From assembly GCF_014489595.1 (NCBI RefSeq), contig NZ_CP060790.1, positions 1,364,001 to 1,428,000 of the forward strand: a stretch of 64,000 bases of DNA, written 5' to 3'. Below the pieces are notes generated by a model that saw only the letters and a list, made by a program, of their open reading frames with translations, ran no database searches and was not told the origin of the DNA. Both the position numbers and the translations under genes were made by a program. Positions 9,251 to 17,382 of this stretch are shown here, piece after piece (position 1 is the stretch's first letter; each line of letters begins with the position of its first letter). This DNA is from Paenacidovorax monticola (GTDB lineage Bacteria > Pseudomonadota > Gammaproteobacteria > Burkholderiales > Burkholderiaceae_C).

Positions 9251-10309
9251 TCAGGCCGCCTTGCGCAGATAGCCCTGCTGGCCACCGTTGCGGTTGGGCG
9301 CGAAGCCGTTGGCCGCGAGCGTTTCCTCCGCCGAGCCGTAGAACACGCCGATCTTGCAGATCTCGCGCGCCTGCCGGGCCGTGGCGATGGGGCGGCTGCA
9401 CTCCCTGGCGATGCGCACCAGCTGCTCGATCTGCGCCACCGTGCCCATCTTCCGCGTGCGGGTCTGGTCCCACAGGTTGTCCTCGGTGCCGCAACGCACA
9501 TGCAGCCCCATGGCAATGCCCATCATGTTCACCGGCAGCACGTTGAGCACCGAGCTCTCCACCGTGAGCACCGCGCCATCCGGCACGGAGCGCACGAAGT
9601 TCGCCAGGCTGTAGATGCTGGGCGAATCCATGCCGCCGCCGATGGCCACCCAGTTCAGCACCAGCGGGCCCCGGTAGATGCCGCGCCGCATCAGGCGCTC
9701 CACCGATTCGAAGCTGTTGAGGTTGTAGCACTGGAACGCGCTCTGGATGCCCGCCGCCGAAAGGCGCCGGATGTGCTCCTCGGCCCAGCCCGGCTGGGCC
9801 GGCACCGTCATCTCCTTGTACGCATTGAAGACCGCCGGGTCGTCCATGGACGTGCCCTGGTAATCGCGCCGGTCGAACTGCTCCAGGAAGTTCATCTGCG
9901 AGGTGTTGATGGTCACCGTCACCTGGTCGGGCTTGGGATCGAGCTCGGCCAGCATGTGGCGCGTGTCGTCGCTGAGCCACTTGGCCGCCGCGCCCTCGGT
10001 CTCCGGTGCGAAGCTGATGGAGCCGCCGACCTGGATGATCATCTCGGGCACGCGCGCGCGCACTCCGGCGATCAGCTCGTTGAACTTGGACAGGCGCTTG
10101 CTGCCCTTGCCGTCCAGCTCGCGCACATGCAGGTGCAGCACAGTGGCGCCGGCGTTGTAGCAGTCCACGGCCTTCTGGATCTGCTCTTCCATCGTCACAG
10201 GAATCTCGCCGGGAAAATCCGAGGGCAGCCACGAGGGCGCATAGGGCGCGGCGGTGATGATCAGGGGTTGCTGGTTCTCGGGGAACAGGTGGCCGTCGAG
10301 GAAGTTCAT
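9251..10309 (-). CDS. Beta-keto acid cleavage enzyme (BKACE, DUF849)
   Basis: A 352-residue TIM-barrel enzyme of PF05853. Members cleave a beta-keto acid with acetyl-CoA to give acetoacetate and a CoA ester, using a divalent metal. Visible features are the N-terminal PLIITAAPYAP, the metal-binding GATVLHLHVRELDG, and the late VLPVNMMGIAMGLHVRCGTEDNL region with a second His. ATG 10309 (MNFLDGHLF) was chosen because the family core begins a dozen residues later. It lies 32 bp after the dioxygenase gene. The specific beta-keto acid is unknown; in other bacteria BKACEs act on dehydrocarnitine, 3-keto-5-aminohexanoate and related compounds. Confidence 0.88.
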   Translation of the reverse strand: MNFLDGHLFPENQQPLIITAAPYAPSWLPSDFPGEIPVTMEEQIQKAVDCYNAGATVLHLHVRELDGKGSKRLSKFNELIAGVRARVPEMIIQVGGSISFAPETEGAAAKWLSDDTRHMLAELDPKPDQVTVTINTSQMNFLEQFDRRDYQGTSMDDPAVFNAYKEMTVPAQPGWAEEHIRRLSAAGIQSAFQCYNLNSFESVERLMRRGIYRGPLVLNWVAIGGGMDSPSIYSLANFVRSVPDGAVLTVESSVLNVLPVNMMGIAMGLHVRCGTEDNLWDQTRTRKMGTVAQIEQLVRIARECSRPIATARQAREICKIGVFYGSAEETLAANGFAPNRNGGQQGYLRKAA

Positions 10310-10341
10310 GGGATGGGTCTCCGCTGGGATGAGGAAAGGGC

Positions 10342-11193
10342 TCAGAACGTGGGCGCGCCGATGATCCCGGCGCGCTCCATCTTGCGGTGGCACGGCGGGT
10401 AGTCCATCACCGCGTAGTGCTGCGTGGAACGGTTGTCCCAGATGGCTACGCTGCCCGGCTGCCAGCGCCAGCGCACCTGGTACTCGGGAATGGCGGCCTG
10501 GGCGATCAGGTATTGCAGCAGGGCGGACGCGCCCTGCGTGAAGTCCTGCCCCACGCGCACGTTGGCCGGCGTGTGGTAGTTGGTGAAATGCGTGGTGAAG
10601 CCGTTGACGAACAGCACCTTCTCGCCCGTCTCCGGATGGGTGCGCACCACGGGGTGCTCGGCATCCGGGTACTGCGCCTTGAGCGCAAGGCGCTTCTCGG
10701 CGGGCATGGCCGCGCCGAAGGTGCACTCGATGCTGTGGCGCGCACGCAGCGGCGCGATCAGCTCCTTCACATGCTGCGGCAGCCGCTCATAGGCCAGCAC
10801 CATGTTGGCCCACATGGTGTCGCCGCCCACGGGCGGGCACTCCACGCAGCGCAGCACGCAGCCCATGGCCGGCGCCTCGCGCCAGGTGCCGTCGCAGTGC
10901 CAGGAGTTCTCGTAGCGGTCGTTCGGCTGGTCGGGCGTCTTGTAGATGCGCACCAGGCCAGGGTGGTCGGGATCGCTGCCCGCCACCGGGTGGTCTTCCA
11001 GCTCGCCGAAGCGGCGCGCGAAGGCCACGTGGTCGGCACGTCCGATGTCCTGGCCGCGCAGGAACAGGACCTTGTGCCGCAGCAGCGCCGCCTTGATCTC
11101 GGCGAACAGCGCGTCGTCCCGGGCCGCATCGGCCAAGCTGACGCCGATGAGCTCCGCGCCGATGGCGCAGGTCAAGGGCTCTATGCGCATCAT
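10342..11193 (-). CDS. TauD/TfdA-family Fe(II)/2-oxoglutarate dioxygenase
   Basis: A 283-residue non-haem iron oxygenase. The Fe ligands are visible as NSWHCDGTW (HxD) and the distal His in STQHYAVMDY, with Arg in the HRKMERAGI segment binding 2-oxoglutarate. Family members hydroxylate taurine, alkyl sulfates, phenoxyacetates or quaternary amines. It is the first gene of the minus-strand operon and faces an AraC-type regulator, so its substrate is probably the inducer. Together with BKACE, the orphan receptor and the YeiH exporter it suggests breakdown of a small organic acid, possibly a sulfonate; that part is inference. Confidence 0.88.
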   Translation of the reverse strand: MMRIEPLTCAIGAELIGVSLADAARDDALFAEIKAALLRHKVLFLRGQDIGRADHVAFARRFGELEDHPVAGSDPDHPGLVRIYKTPDQPNDRYENSWHCDGTWREAPAMGCVLRCVECPPVGGDTMWANMVLAYERLPQHVKELIAPLRARHSIECTFGAAMPAEKRLALKAQYPDAEHPVVRTHPETGEKVLFVNGFTTHFTNYHTPANVRVGQDFTQGASALLQYLIAQAAIPEYQVRWRWQPGSVAIWDNRSTQHYAVMDYPPCHRKMERAGIIGAPTF

Positions 11194-11284
11194 TGTCTCC
11201 TATCCATGGTTTTATCGGTCCGGCTGTGCCGCTGGGCGGCCATCCGGTGTCCGTACTGTAGGAAACGCAGGCCCCGATGCGCTT

Positions 11285-11319
11285 TGCATTTCGTGCCACG
11301 GATTTGGCATTTGGTGCCA
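11285..11319. promoter_or_regulatory. Tandem operator for the AraC-family regulator
   Basis: Two direct copies, TGCATTTCGTGCCA (11285-11298) and GGCATTTGGTGCCA (11306-11319), match at 12 of 14 bases and are offset by 21 bp, two helical turns. AraC-family proteins bind such tandem half-sites as dimers. The pair lies in the 158-bp gap between the dioxygenase operon and the regulator gene, so it could control both. Confidence 0.55.
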
Positions 11320-11351
11320 GAATGTTGACCCGAATCAAGGGGAAGCGGACG

Positions 11352-12356
11352 ATGGTCACTCTGGTACGGGCAGCGGCATTGACCCATTTTTCCGAGGTCA
11401 TGCGGGAGCTTGGCGGCGACCCCGACAAGGCCCTGCGCCAGGCCGGTCTGCGGCCGGCGCAGATCCGGGAGCAGGACCAGCTCATCGACGCCTCCGTCGC
11501 GGCGCGCCTGCTTGAGGAAGCGGCCCGCGCTACGCGGTGCGAGTCCTTCGGCCTGCGCATGGCCCAGTCCCGCCAGCCCTCCAACTTCGGCGTGGTGAGC
11601 CTGCTGCTGCTGCACCAGCCCACCCTGCGCCACGTGCTCACCACGCTCATCGAGCATGTGCACCTGCTCAACGAATCGCTGGTGATCCACATGGAGGACG
11701 CGGGCGCCTACGTGATCCTGCGCGAGGACTTCGTGTCCCCCCACCTCATGCGCCAGTCCATCGAGCTGGCGATCGGCGTGCTGTTCCGCATGTGCCAGGC
11801 CCTGCTGCAGGAACGCTGGCGGCCCCAGAGCGTGTGCTTCAGCCACCCGGCGCCCATCGACACGGGCCTGCACAAGCAGCTGTTCCGCTGCCGCGTGGAA
11901 TTCGACGCCGAGTTCAATGGCATCGTGTGCCGCGCCGCCGACCTGGACGAGCCCAATCCCCTGGCCGATCCGGTGCTGGTGCGCTACGCGAGAACGGTGG
12001 TCGACACGACCCCCATGGGGCGTGAAGCCACCGTGGGGCAGCAGGTGCGCAAGGCCATCTACCTCATGCTGCCCTCGGGCAACGCCACCTGCGCCAGCGT
12101 CGCGCAAGGCCTGGGGCGCAGTGTGCGCACCCTGCAGCGCGAACTCGACGGCGAGGGACTGAGCTTCACCACGCTGCTGGGAGAAGTGCGCCACGACCTC
12201 GCCCAGCGCTACGTCGGCAACCCGCGCTACAGCATCGGCCAGATCGCGGCCATGCTCGGGTACGGGAGCCACAGCACCTTCACACGCTGGTTCACCACGC
12301 GCTTCGGCCGCTCCCCCGAAACCTGGCGCGGCGAGCAGACGGGGCAGCACCGGTAG
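11352..12356 (+). CDS. AraC-family transcriptional regulator (Arabinose_bd type)
   Basis: A 334-residue regulator. The N-terminal two thirds matches the arabinose-binding/OruR-like effector domain (LTHFSEVMRELGGDPDKALR at the start, LLHQPTLRHVL in the middle). The C-terminal about 100 residues hold the double helix-turn-helix, with CASVAQGLGRSVRTLQREL and IGQIAAMLGYGSHSTFTRWF. ATG 11352 has AAGGGGAAG upstream; an in-frame ATG 25 codons earlier lies inside the tandem operator. It is divergent from the tauD-like operon and most likely activates it. Confidence 0.9.
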   Translation: MVTLVRAAALTHFSEVMRELGGDPDKALRQAGLRPAQIREQDQLIDASVAARLLEEAARATRCESFGLRMAQSRQPSNFGVVSLLLLHQPTLRHVLTTLIEHVHLLNESLVIHMEDAGAYVILREDFVSPHLMRQSIELAIGVLFRMCQALLQERWRPQSVCFSHPAPIDTGLHKQLFRCRVEFDAEFNGIVCRAADLDEPNPLADPVLVRYARTVVDTTPMGREATVGQQVRKAIYLMLPSGNATCASVAQGLGRSVRTLQRELDGEGLSFTTLLGEVRHDLAQRYVGNPRYSIGQIAAMLGYGSHSTFTRWFTTRFGRSPETWRGEQTGQHR

Positions 12357-12459
12357 CGGCAGCCGCCGCGCCCCCAGGCGGTGCCAACACCCGGCGAGCA
12401 CCACACCGAACGGCCCCTGCGCAGCCTCCCAGAACGGAGCGAACTCGCAACCCTGGTGA

Positions 12460-12835
12460 TGTGATGTTCGACCATCCGCCCTCGGCCCTGGGCCTGATGC
12501 AGTCCGGCAAGCTGCGTCTCCTGTCCACCACCTCGCGCGAGCGCGTCGCGTAACGGTGCAAGACGCTCACCACCGTGGAGTCCGGCCCGCCCGAGATGGT
12601 CGCCGACGCCTGGGTGGGCGTGATGGCCCCGGCGAATCTTCCCAGGCCCGCCGTGCACGGCCTGTACGGCCTGCCAAAGCCATCGTAGCCCGCATGAACG
12701 CGCCGCAGGTGCGCGGCGTGGCCGTCCACCCCTCACGGCCCGGCGAGTTCCTGGCCTGCGTGAAGTCCGAGAACGGGAAATGGGCCACGGTGGCCCATTT
12801 CCGGCGCCGAGGCGAACTGAAGAAGAATGCTCCGG
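12460..12835 (+). pseudogene. Degenerate Bug/TctC-type receptor relic
   Basis: Between the AraC gene and the thiolase, the plus strand encodes recognisable but broken pieces of a Bug receptor C-terminus: MFDHPPSALGLMQSGKLRLL, a stop (TAA) where the conserved LPDVPT motif should be, then TVESGPP and VADAWVGVMAP, and after a frame change EFLACVKSENGKWATV, close to the family's terminal helix. Several independent lesions are present, so this is a real relic, unlike the single-base breaks elsewhere. No start or signal peptide remains. Confidence 0.6.
12776..12802. terminator. Perfect inverted repeat, possible terminator of the thiolase operon
   Basis: GGAAATGGGCCAC and GTGGCCCATTTCC are exact 13-base complements separated by one base. 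RNA from either strand would form an 11-bp stem with a 5-base loop. It lies about 70 bp beyond the stop of the thiolase, the last gene of the leftward operon. There is no U-tract, so rho-independent termination is uncertain. Confidence 0.4.
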
Positions 12836-12873
12836 CGCATGCCTGGCGGGCAGGGCCTGTGGAACGGTGGAGC

Positions 12874-14108
12874 TCAGGCACTTCCCTCGACGACGAAGCT
12901 CACCACCGTCGTGGCGCTGCCGCCGATGTTCAGGGTGCCGAAGCGCCGCGCGCCTTCGACCTGCATGGCACCGGCGCGGCCCGCGACCTGGCGTGCGGCA
13001 TCCAGCACCATGCGCACCCCCGTTGCACCCACGGGGTGCCCCGCGCCGATCAGCCCCCACTGGGGTTGATGGGCAGACGCCCGTCCGCATCGATCAGGCC
13101 GCCTTCGATGGCCTGCCAGCTCTGGCCGGGCGGCGTGATGCCGAAGTGGTCGATGGCCATGTATTCGGTCGTGGTGAAGCAATCGTGTGTCTCGATGCCG
13201 TCGAGCGCGAACACGTCGGCAATGCCGGCGCGGCGGAAAGCGTCCTCGATGGCGCGGCGCACATGGGGGAAAACGTAAGGCGCCCCGGCGCTGCCATCCA
13301 GCTTGGCCTTGAGGCGCAGGTGGGCCGACCGGTGGCCCCACCCCGTGATGCAAGGCACCTGCTCCAGAGGGCGGTCGCGCTGCGCGGCCCAGCGTTGTGC
13401 GAAGGCGGGCGAAGCCAGCACCAGAGCCGCCGCGCCATCGGTCACCTGGCCGCAGTCCTGGCGGCGGATCATGCCTTCGATCACGGGGTTTGCCACGTCG
13501 TCCTGCAGGAAACTCTCGGGGGTATAGCGCCACTCGCGGGTCTGTGCCAGCGGGTTGCGGCGCGCGTTGCCCACGTTGATCTCGGCGATGCGGGCCAGGT
13601 GCTCGTAGCGCAGCCCGTAGCGGCGCTCGTACTCCTCGCCGATCAGGCTGAACATGTAGGGCCAGGCATAGGTGGCGCCCTGCGCCTCGGCATGCACCCA
13701 GGTGGCGGCCCCCAGATGCTGCGCGGCCGTTGCGCCGGGCACATTGCGCTCCAACTCCACACCGGTCACGAGCACGCAGTCGTAGCGGCCCGCCTCGATC
13801 TCGGCCATGGCGCTGAGCAAGGCGATGCTGCCGGAGGCGCACGCAGCCTCGTGACGGCCCGAGGGCATTCCGTGGAAGCCGGGGTCGATGGCCTCGAACA
13901 TGCCACCCAGCAGGCCCTGGCCCGCAAACAGCTCGCCCACGAAGTTTCCCACGTGGCCTGACTCGATGTCGCTAGCCTCCAGGCCGCTGTCGAGCAGGGC
14001 GCCACGCACGGCTTCGCGCATCAGCTCGAACAGGCCCATGCCATGGCGCGAGGCGTTCAGTGCGAAATCGGTCTGGGCGCCGCCCAGGATGTAGACAGGT
14101 GCAGTCAT
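12874..14108 (-). pseudogene. Thiolase / lipid-transfer (SCP-x like) acetyl-CoA acetyltransferase (one-base frameshift)
   Basis: About 411 residues after repair. It begins VYILGGAQTDFALNASRHGM; the nucleophile is Cys90 in [12 protein letters not shown]; later landmarks are [13 protein letters not shown] and, at the C-terminus, [20 protein letters not shown]. Read literally the protein ends at INPSGG because one base appears to be missing in the C tract 13054-13058; the next frame continues with LIGAGHPVG and carries the last catalytic motif. It would cleave a 3-ketoacyl-CoA. It is the last gene of the operon that also encodes an acyl-CoA ligase and two dehydrogenases. Confidence 0.85.
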
Positions 14109-14112
14109 GGGA

Positions 14113-15756
14113 TCAGCCTTTCGGGGAAATGTCGGGAGCGGTGGCCAGGATGCGCGCCCGCTCGCGCAGCGGCGCCTTGGTGAGCTTGCCGTTGAGGTTG
14201 CGCGGCAGCGGCTCGGGGCTCTGTGTGAGGATGTCGGGCAGCTTGTAGTCGGCAACATGGTCGCGGCAGAAGGCCCGCAACGCATCCAGCATGACGGGCT
14301 GGGTCGCATGCACGAAGACGTGCACGCGCTCACCGAGCACAGGGCACGGACTGGGCACGGCGGCGACCTCTATCACCCCGGGGTAACGCTGGATCACGTT
14401 CTCCAGCTCCACGCAATACACCTTGAAGCCGCCACGGTTGATCATGTCCTTGATACGGTCGAACACCCGCAGGAGGCCCAGCGCATCCATGCTCCCCACG
14501 TCGCCCGAGCGCCAGTAGCCAGCGACGAAGGCCGAGCGTGTGGCCTGCGGGTTGTTCCAGTAGCCGATAGCGTTGCCGGGGCTTCGGATCCACAGCTCGC
14601 CGGGCTGGCCCAGCGGCACCTCGCGGCCCTCGGCATCCAGCACGCGAACGTCCACGCAGGGCAGCAGCGTGCCCACGGAATCGGGGTAGCGCGCCGCATC
14701 GCCGGGCTCGGTGAGCGCAATGGCCGAGGTCGTCTCGGTGGCACCGAAGCCGTTGTAGAGCGCCAGTCCCGGCAGCAGCGTGGCCAGCCGCTGTATGGTG
14801 ATCTCGGGCATGGCCGCGCCGCCGAAGTGCCCGATGCGCCAGGCCGAGAGGTCGCGCCCGGCCAGGCCCGGCTCGAGCACGATAAGGTTGTACATCGCGG
14901 GCACCATCACGGCGGCGGTGATGCGCCGGCGGGACAGCACATCCAGCACGCGCGGCGCCTGAAACTCGCGCAGTGACACCATGCACGCGCCCACGAGCAT
15001 GCTCACGACGACGACGGCGAGCAGGCCCGAGATATGGGTGCCCGGTATCACCAGCAGGGTGCGGTCGTCGGCGTGGTATCCGAAGCGGCCGGCATAGTTG
15101 TGGGCCGAGTGGAAGAAGCCCAGGTGCGACAGCACCGCCCCCTTGGGATGGCCCGTGGTGCCCGAGGTGTACATGATGCACGCGGGCTCCTGGTCGCCCA
15201 AGGAGGCCGCAAGCGGCGCGTCGCAACCCATCGCCAGCAGCGCCGGATAGTCCATCGCGCCCGGCCCGCCGCTCCAGGACTCGCCAGGGTCAGCGCAGTA
15301 GACCACCGTGCGCAGGCTGGCGACACGCTCGCGCGGCGGCAGGCGCGGGGCCAGCGACGCCTCGAGCACCAGGGCGCAGGCCTCGCACTGGTTGAGCATG
15401 TACTCCAACTCCTGCGCGCTTTGCCGTATGCCGATGGGCACGGCCACGGCGCCCGCGCGCCATATGCCGAACAGCAGCGCGGTGAACTCGATGCGGTTGC
15501 CCATGAAGAGGGCCACGCGCTCGCCAGCCACCACACCGGCGGCCCGCAGGCCCGTGGCCGTGCGGTTGACCATGCGGTCGAGTTCGGCATAGCTCCAGAT
15601 GCGCTCGCCCTCCTCCAGCGCGGGTGCGCCGGCGCGGCTCGCGACAGTGGCCCGCAGCATGGCATCCAGGTTCACCGGACGGGGTGCATGGCAAGGCACG
15701 AGACGGTCGCCGTAGAGTGCCTCGACACGGGTGGCGCTGGGGATGGTGCGGTCCAT
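14113..15756 (-). CDS. AMP-forming acyl-CoA synthetase
   Basis: A 547-residue member of the ANL superfamily that activates a carboxylic acid with ATP and CoA. The P-loop is CIMYTSGTTGHPKGAVLSH, followed by the NGFGATETTSA adenine-binding motif, YWRSGDVGSMD, the hinge region DRIKDMINRGGFKVY and the C-terminal catalytic Lys in PRNLNGKLTK. The gene ends 4 bp before the thiolase start and follows the first SDR gene closely. The acid activated is not identifiable; the neighbours suggest an aliphatic or alicyclic acid degraded by beta-oxidation. Confidence 0.9.
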   Translation of the reverse strand: MDRTIPSATRVEALYGDRLVPCHAPRPVNLDAMLRATVASRAGAPALEEGERIWSYAELDRMVNRTATGLRAAGVVAGERVALFMGNRIEFTALLFGIWRAGAVAVPIGIRQSAQELEYMLNQCEACALVLEASLAPRLPPRERVASLRTVVYCADPGESWSGGPGAMDYPALLAMGCDAPLAASLGDQEPACIMYTSGTTGHPKGAVLSHLGFFHSAHNYAGRFGYHADDRTLLVIPGTHISGLLAVVVVSMLVGACMVSLREFQAPRVLDVLSRRRITAAVMVPAMYNLIVLEPGLAGRDLSAWRIGHFGGAAMPEITIQRLATLLPGLALYNGFGATETTSAIALTEPGDAARYPDSVGTLLPCVDVRVLDAEGREVPLGQPGELWIRSPGNAIGYWNNPQATRSAFVAGYWRSGDVGSMDALGLLRVFDRIKDMINRGGFKVYCVELENVIQRYPGVIEVAAVPSPCPVLGERVHVFVHATQPVMLDALRAFCRDHVADYKLPDILTQSPEPLPRNLNGKLTKAPLRERARILATAPDISPKG

Positions 15757-15777
15757 GGTCTTTCCTGGATGGGGTGT

Positions 15778-16569
15778 TCAGTGGTGCGCGGCGGGCTCGC
15801 GCATGCGCACGGCGCCGTCGATACGGACCACCGAGCCGTTCATCATCTGGTTCTCCAGCACGGCGCGCACCATGTGGGCAAACTCGTCCGGCCGTCCCGG
15901 GCGCGGAGGAAACGGGACATCGTCGAGCAGCCTGCGCCGCGTGTGGCTGGGAATCACCGCATACATGCCGGTCTCGAACGTGCCGGGCGCGAGCGCCACC
16001 ACGCGGATGCCGTGGCGTGCCAGCTCCCTTGCCAGGGGCAGCGTCATGGAGGCGACGCCTGCCTTGGAGGCTCCGTATGCCGTCTGCGCCGACAGCGCCT
16101 CGTACGCCGCGACCGATGCGGTGTTGACGATCACGCCGTACTCCTGGCCATCGTCGCAGGCCCCGGACTGCACCAGCGCCTCGCAGAACAAACGGATGGT
16201 GTTGAAGGTTCCCGTGAGGTTGATGCCGACCACACGGCGAAACGCATCCATCGGGCGGGGCACGATGCGGCCGGTGGTCCGGTCGCGCTGGAAGACGCGC
16301 GCCGGGCCCAGCACACCAGCGCAATTCACCAGGATGCGGGGCGGGCCCCAGTGCGCCTGCACCTGGGAGAAGGCCGCGGCCATGGAGCCGGCATCGGCCA
16401 CATCGCCCGGCAGCGGGAGCAGGTCGGCCGCCGCGGGCAGCGCGGACAGTGCCTCGGGCAAGTCGATGGCCGCCACGCGCGCGCCCTGGGCACGCAGCAT
16501 GTCCAATGTGCCGCGGCCCAGGCCGGAGGCCGCGCCTGTCACCACTGCGATGGAGTTTCGGATATGCAT
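15778..16569 (-). CDS. Short-chain dehydrogenase, 3-hydroxyacyl-CoA dehydrogenase (HSD10-like)
   Basis: A 263-residue classical SDR. The cofactor motif TGAASGLG is at 11-18, NCAGV near 82-86, Ser152, Tyr165 and Lys169 form the active site, and Asp36 (AIDL) predicts NAD preference. The long insertion after NCAGVLGPARV and the RPMDAF motif resemble type-II 3-hydroxyacyl-CoA dehydrogenases (HSD17B10). It is 36% or so similar by eye to the next gene in the PFPPRPGRPDEFAHMV segment, which both share; they are probably paralogues with successive or alternative substrates. Confidence 0.87.
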   Translation of the reverse strand: MHIRNSIAVVTGAASGLGRGTLDMLRAQGARVAAIDLPEALSALPAAADLLPLPGDVADAGSMAAAFSQVQAHWGPPRILVNCAGVLGPARVFQRDRTTGRIVPRPMDAFRRVVGINLTGTFNTIRLFCEALVQSGACDDGQEYGVIVNTASVAAYEALSAQTAYGASKAGVASMTLPLARELARHGIRVVALAPGTFETGMYAVIPSHTRRRLLDDVPFPPRPGRPDEFAHMVRAVLENQMMNGSVVRIDGAVRMREPAAHH

Positions 16570-16596
16570 GGTCGGTCTCTCCGGACGACTGTCCCT

Positions 16597-17373
16597 CTAG
16601 AGGCGGGCCGGCATGCGCAGTCCGCCGTCCAGCCGGATCACTTCGCCGTTCAGCATGGGATTGAAGAGGATGTCCAGCACAAGGCGCGCGAACTCGTCGG
16701 GCTGCCCCGGCCGTGGAGGAAAGGGCGGCGTGGCGGCAAACACCACGTCGCGCGAGGCCTGGGGCAACCCCTGGGTCATGGGCGTATCGAAGACACCGGG
16801 AGCAATGCCCATCACCCGGATGCCGTGCTCGCCCAGTTCCCGCGCCAGCGGCAGCACCATGCCCGCGCAGCCCCCCTTGGACGCGGCATAGGCCGCCTGG
16901 CCCACCTGCCCGTCGAACGCGGCGATGGAGGCGGCGTTGATGACGACACCGGCCTGCGCCTGCGTGCCCTCGCGCGCCTCGATCATCTGCGGCACCGCGC
17001 AGCGGATCGCATTGATGGTGCCAAACAGGTTGACGGCGATCACCTGCTCGAACACGGAAAGCGGCATCGCCTGCCCCCTGCGCACCACGCTGGCGGGGGC
17101 CGCCACGCCCGCGCAGTTGACGAGCACATACACCGGACCGTACACCGCGAGGATCTGCCCGAAAGCATGCTCCATCGCGGCATCGTCGCTCACGTCCACC
17201 GCGATCCGCGCAATGCCGTCGGCGGTCTCACCGCCTTCCGCGCGGTCCAGCACCACGGTGCGCGCGCCGCAGTCCCGCAGTGCACGCGCGGTGGCAGCCC
17301 CTAGGCCCGAGGCGCCCCCCGTCACCACGGCGACGCGCCCCGCCAGCCCCTGTGTGCGGTCAACATGCTGCAT
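16597..17373 (-). CDS. Short-chain dehydrogenase, paralogue of its downstream neighbour
   Basis: A 258-residue classical SDR with TGGASGLG at 18-25, NCAGV at 86-90, Ser149, Tyr162 and Lys166. The C-terminal half carries FPPRPGQPDEFARLVLDI and ends NGEVIRLDGGLRM, the same pattern as the neighbouring SDR, so the pair arose by duplication. It is expected to oxidise a 3-hydroxyacyl-CoA with NAD. It lies 9 bp after the LivK-type gene and 27 bp before the second SDR. Confidence 0.87.
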   Translation of the reverse strand: MQHVDRTQGLAGRVAVVTGGASGLGAATARALRDCGARTVVLDRAEGGETADGIARIAVDVSDDAAMEHAFGQILAVYGPVYVLVNCAGVAAPASVVRRGQAMPLSVFEQVIAVNLFGTINAIRCAVPQMIEAREGTQAQAGVVINAASIAAFDGQVGQAAYAASKGGCAGMVLPLARELGEHGIRVMGIAPGVFDTPMTQGLPQASRDVVFAATPPFPPRPGQPDEFARLVLDILFNPMLNGEVIRLDGGLRMPARL

Positions 17374-17382
17374 CGCTCAGCC

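Noticed and set aside
12776..12802. Perfect inverted repeat considered as a transposon end
   Set aside because: The two arms are 1 base apart and form a hairpin; there is no matching copy or target duplication nearby.
15034..17304. A 756-codon plus-strand open frame opposite the ligase and the two dehydrogenases
   Set aside because: Shadow of three well-supported genes, with no ribosome site or motif.
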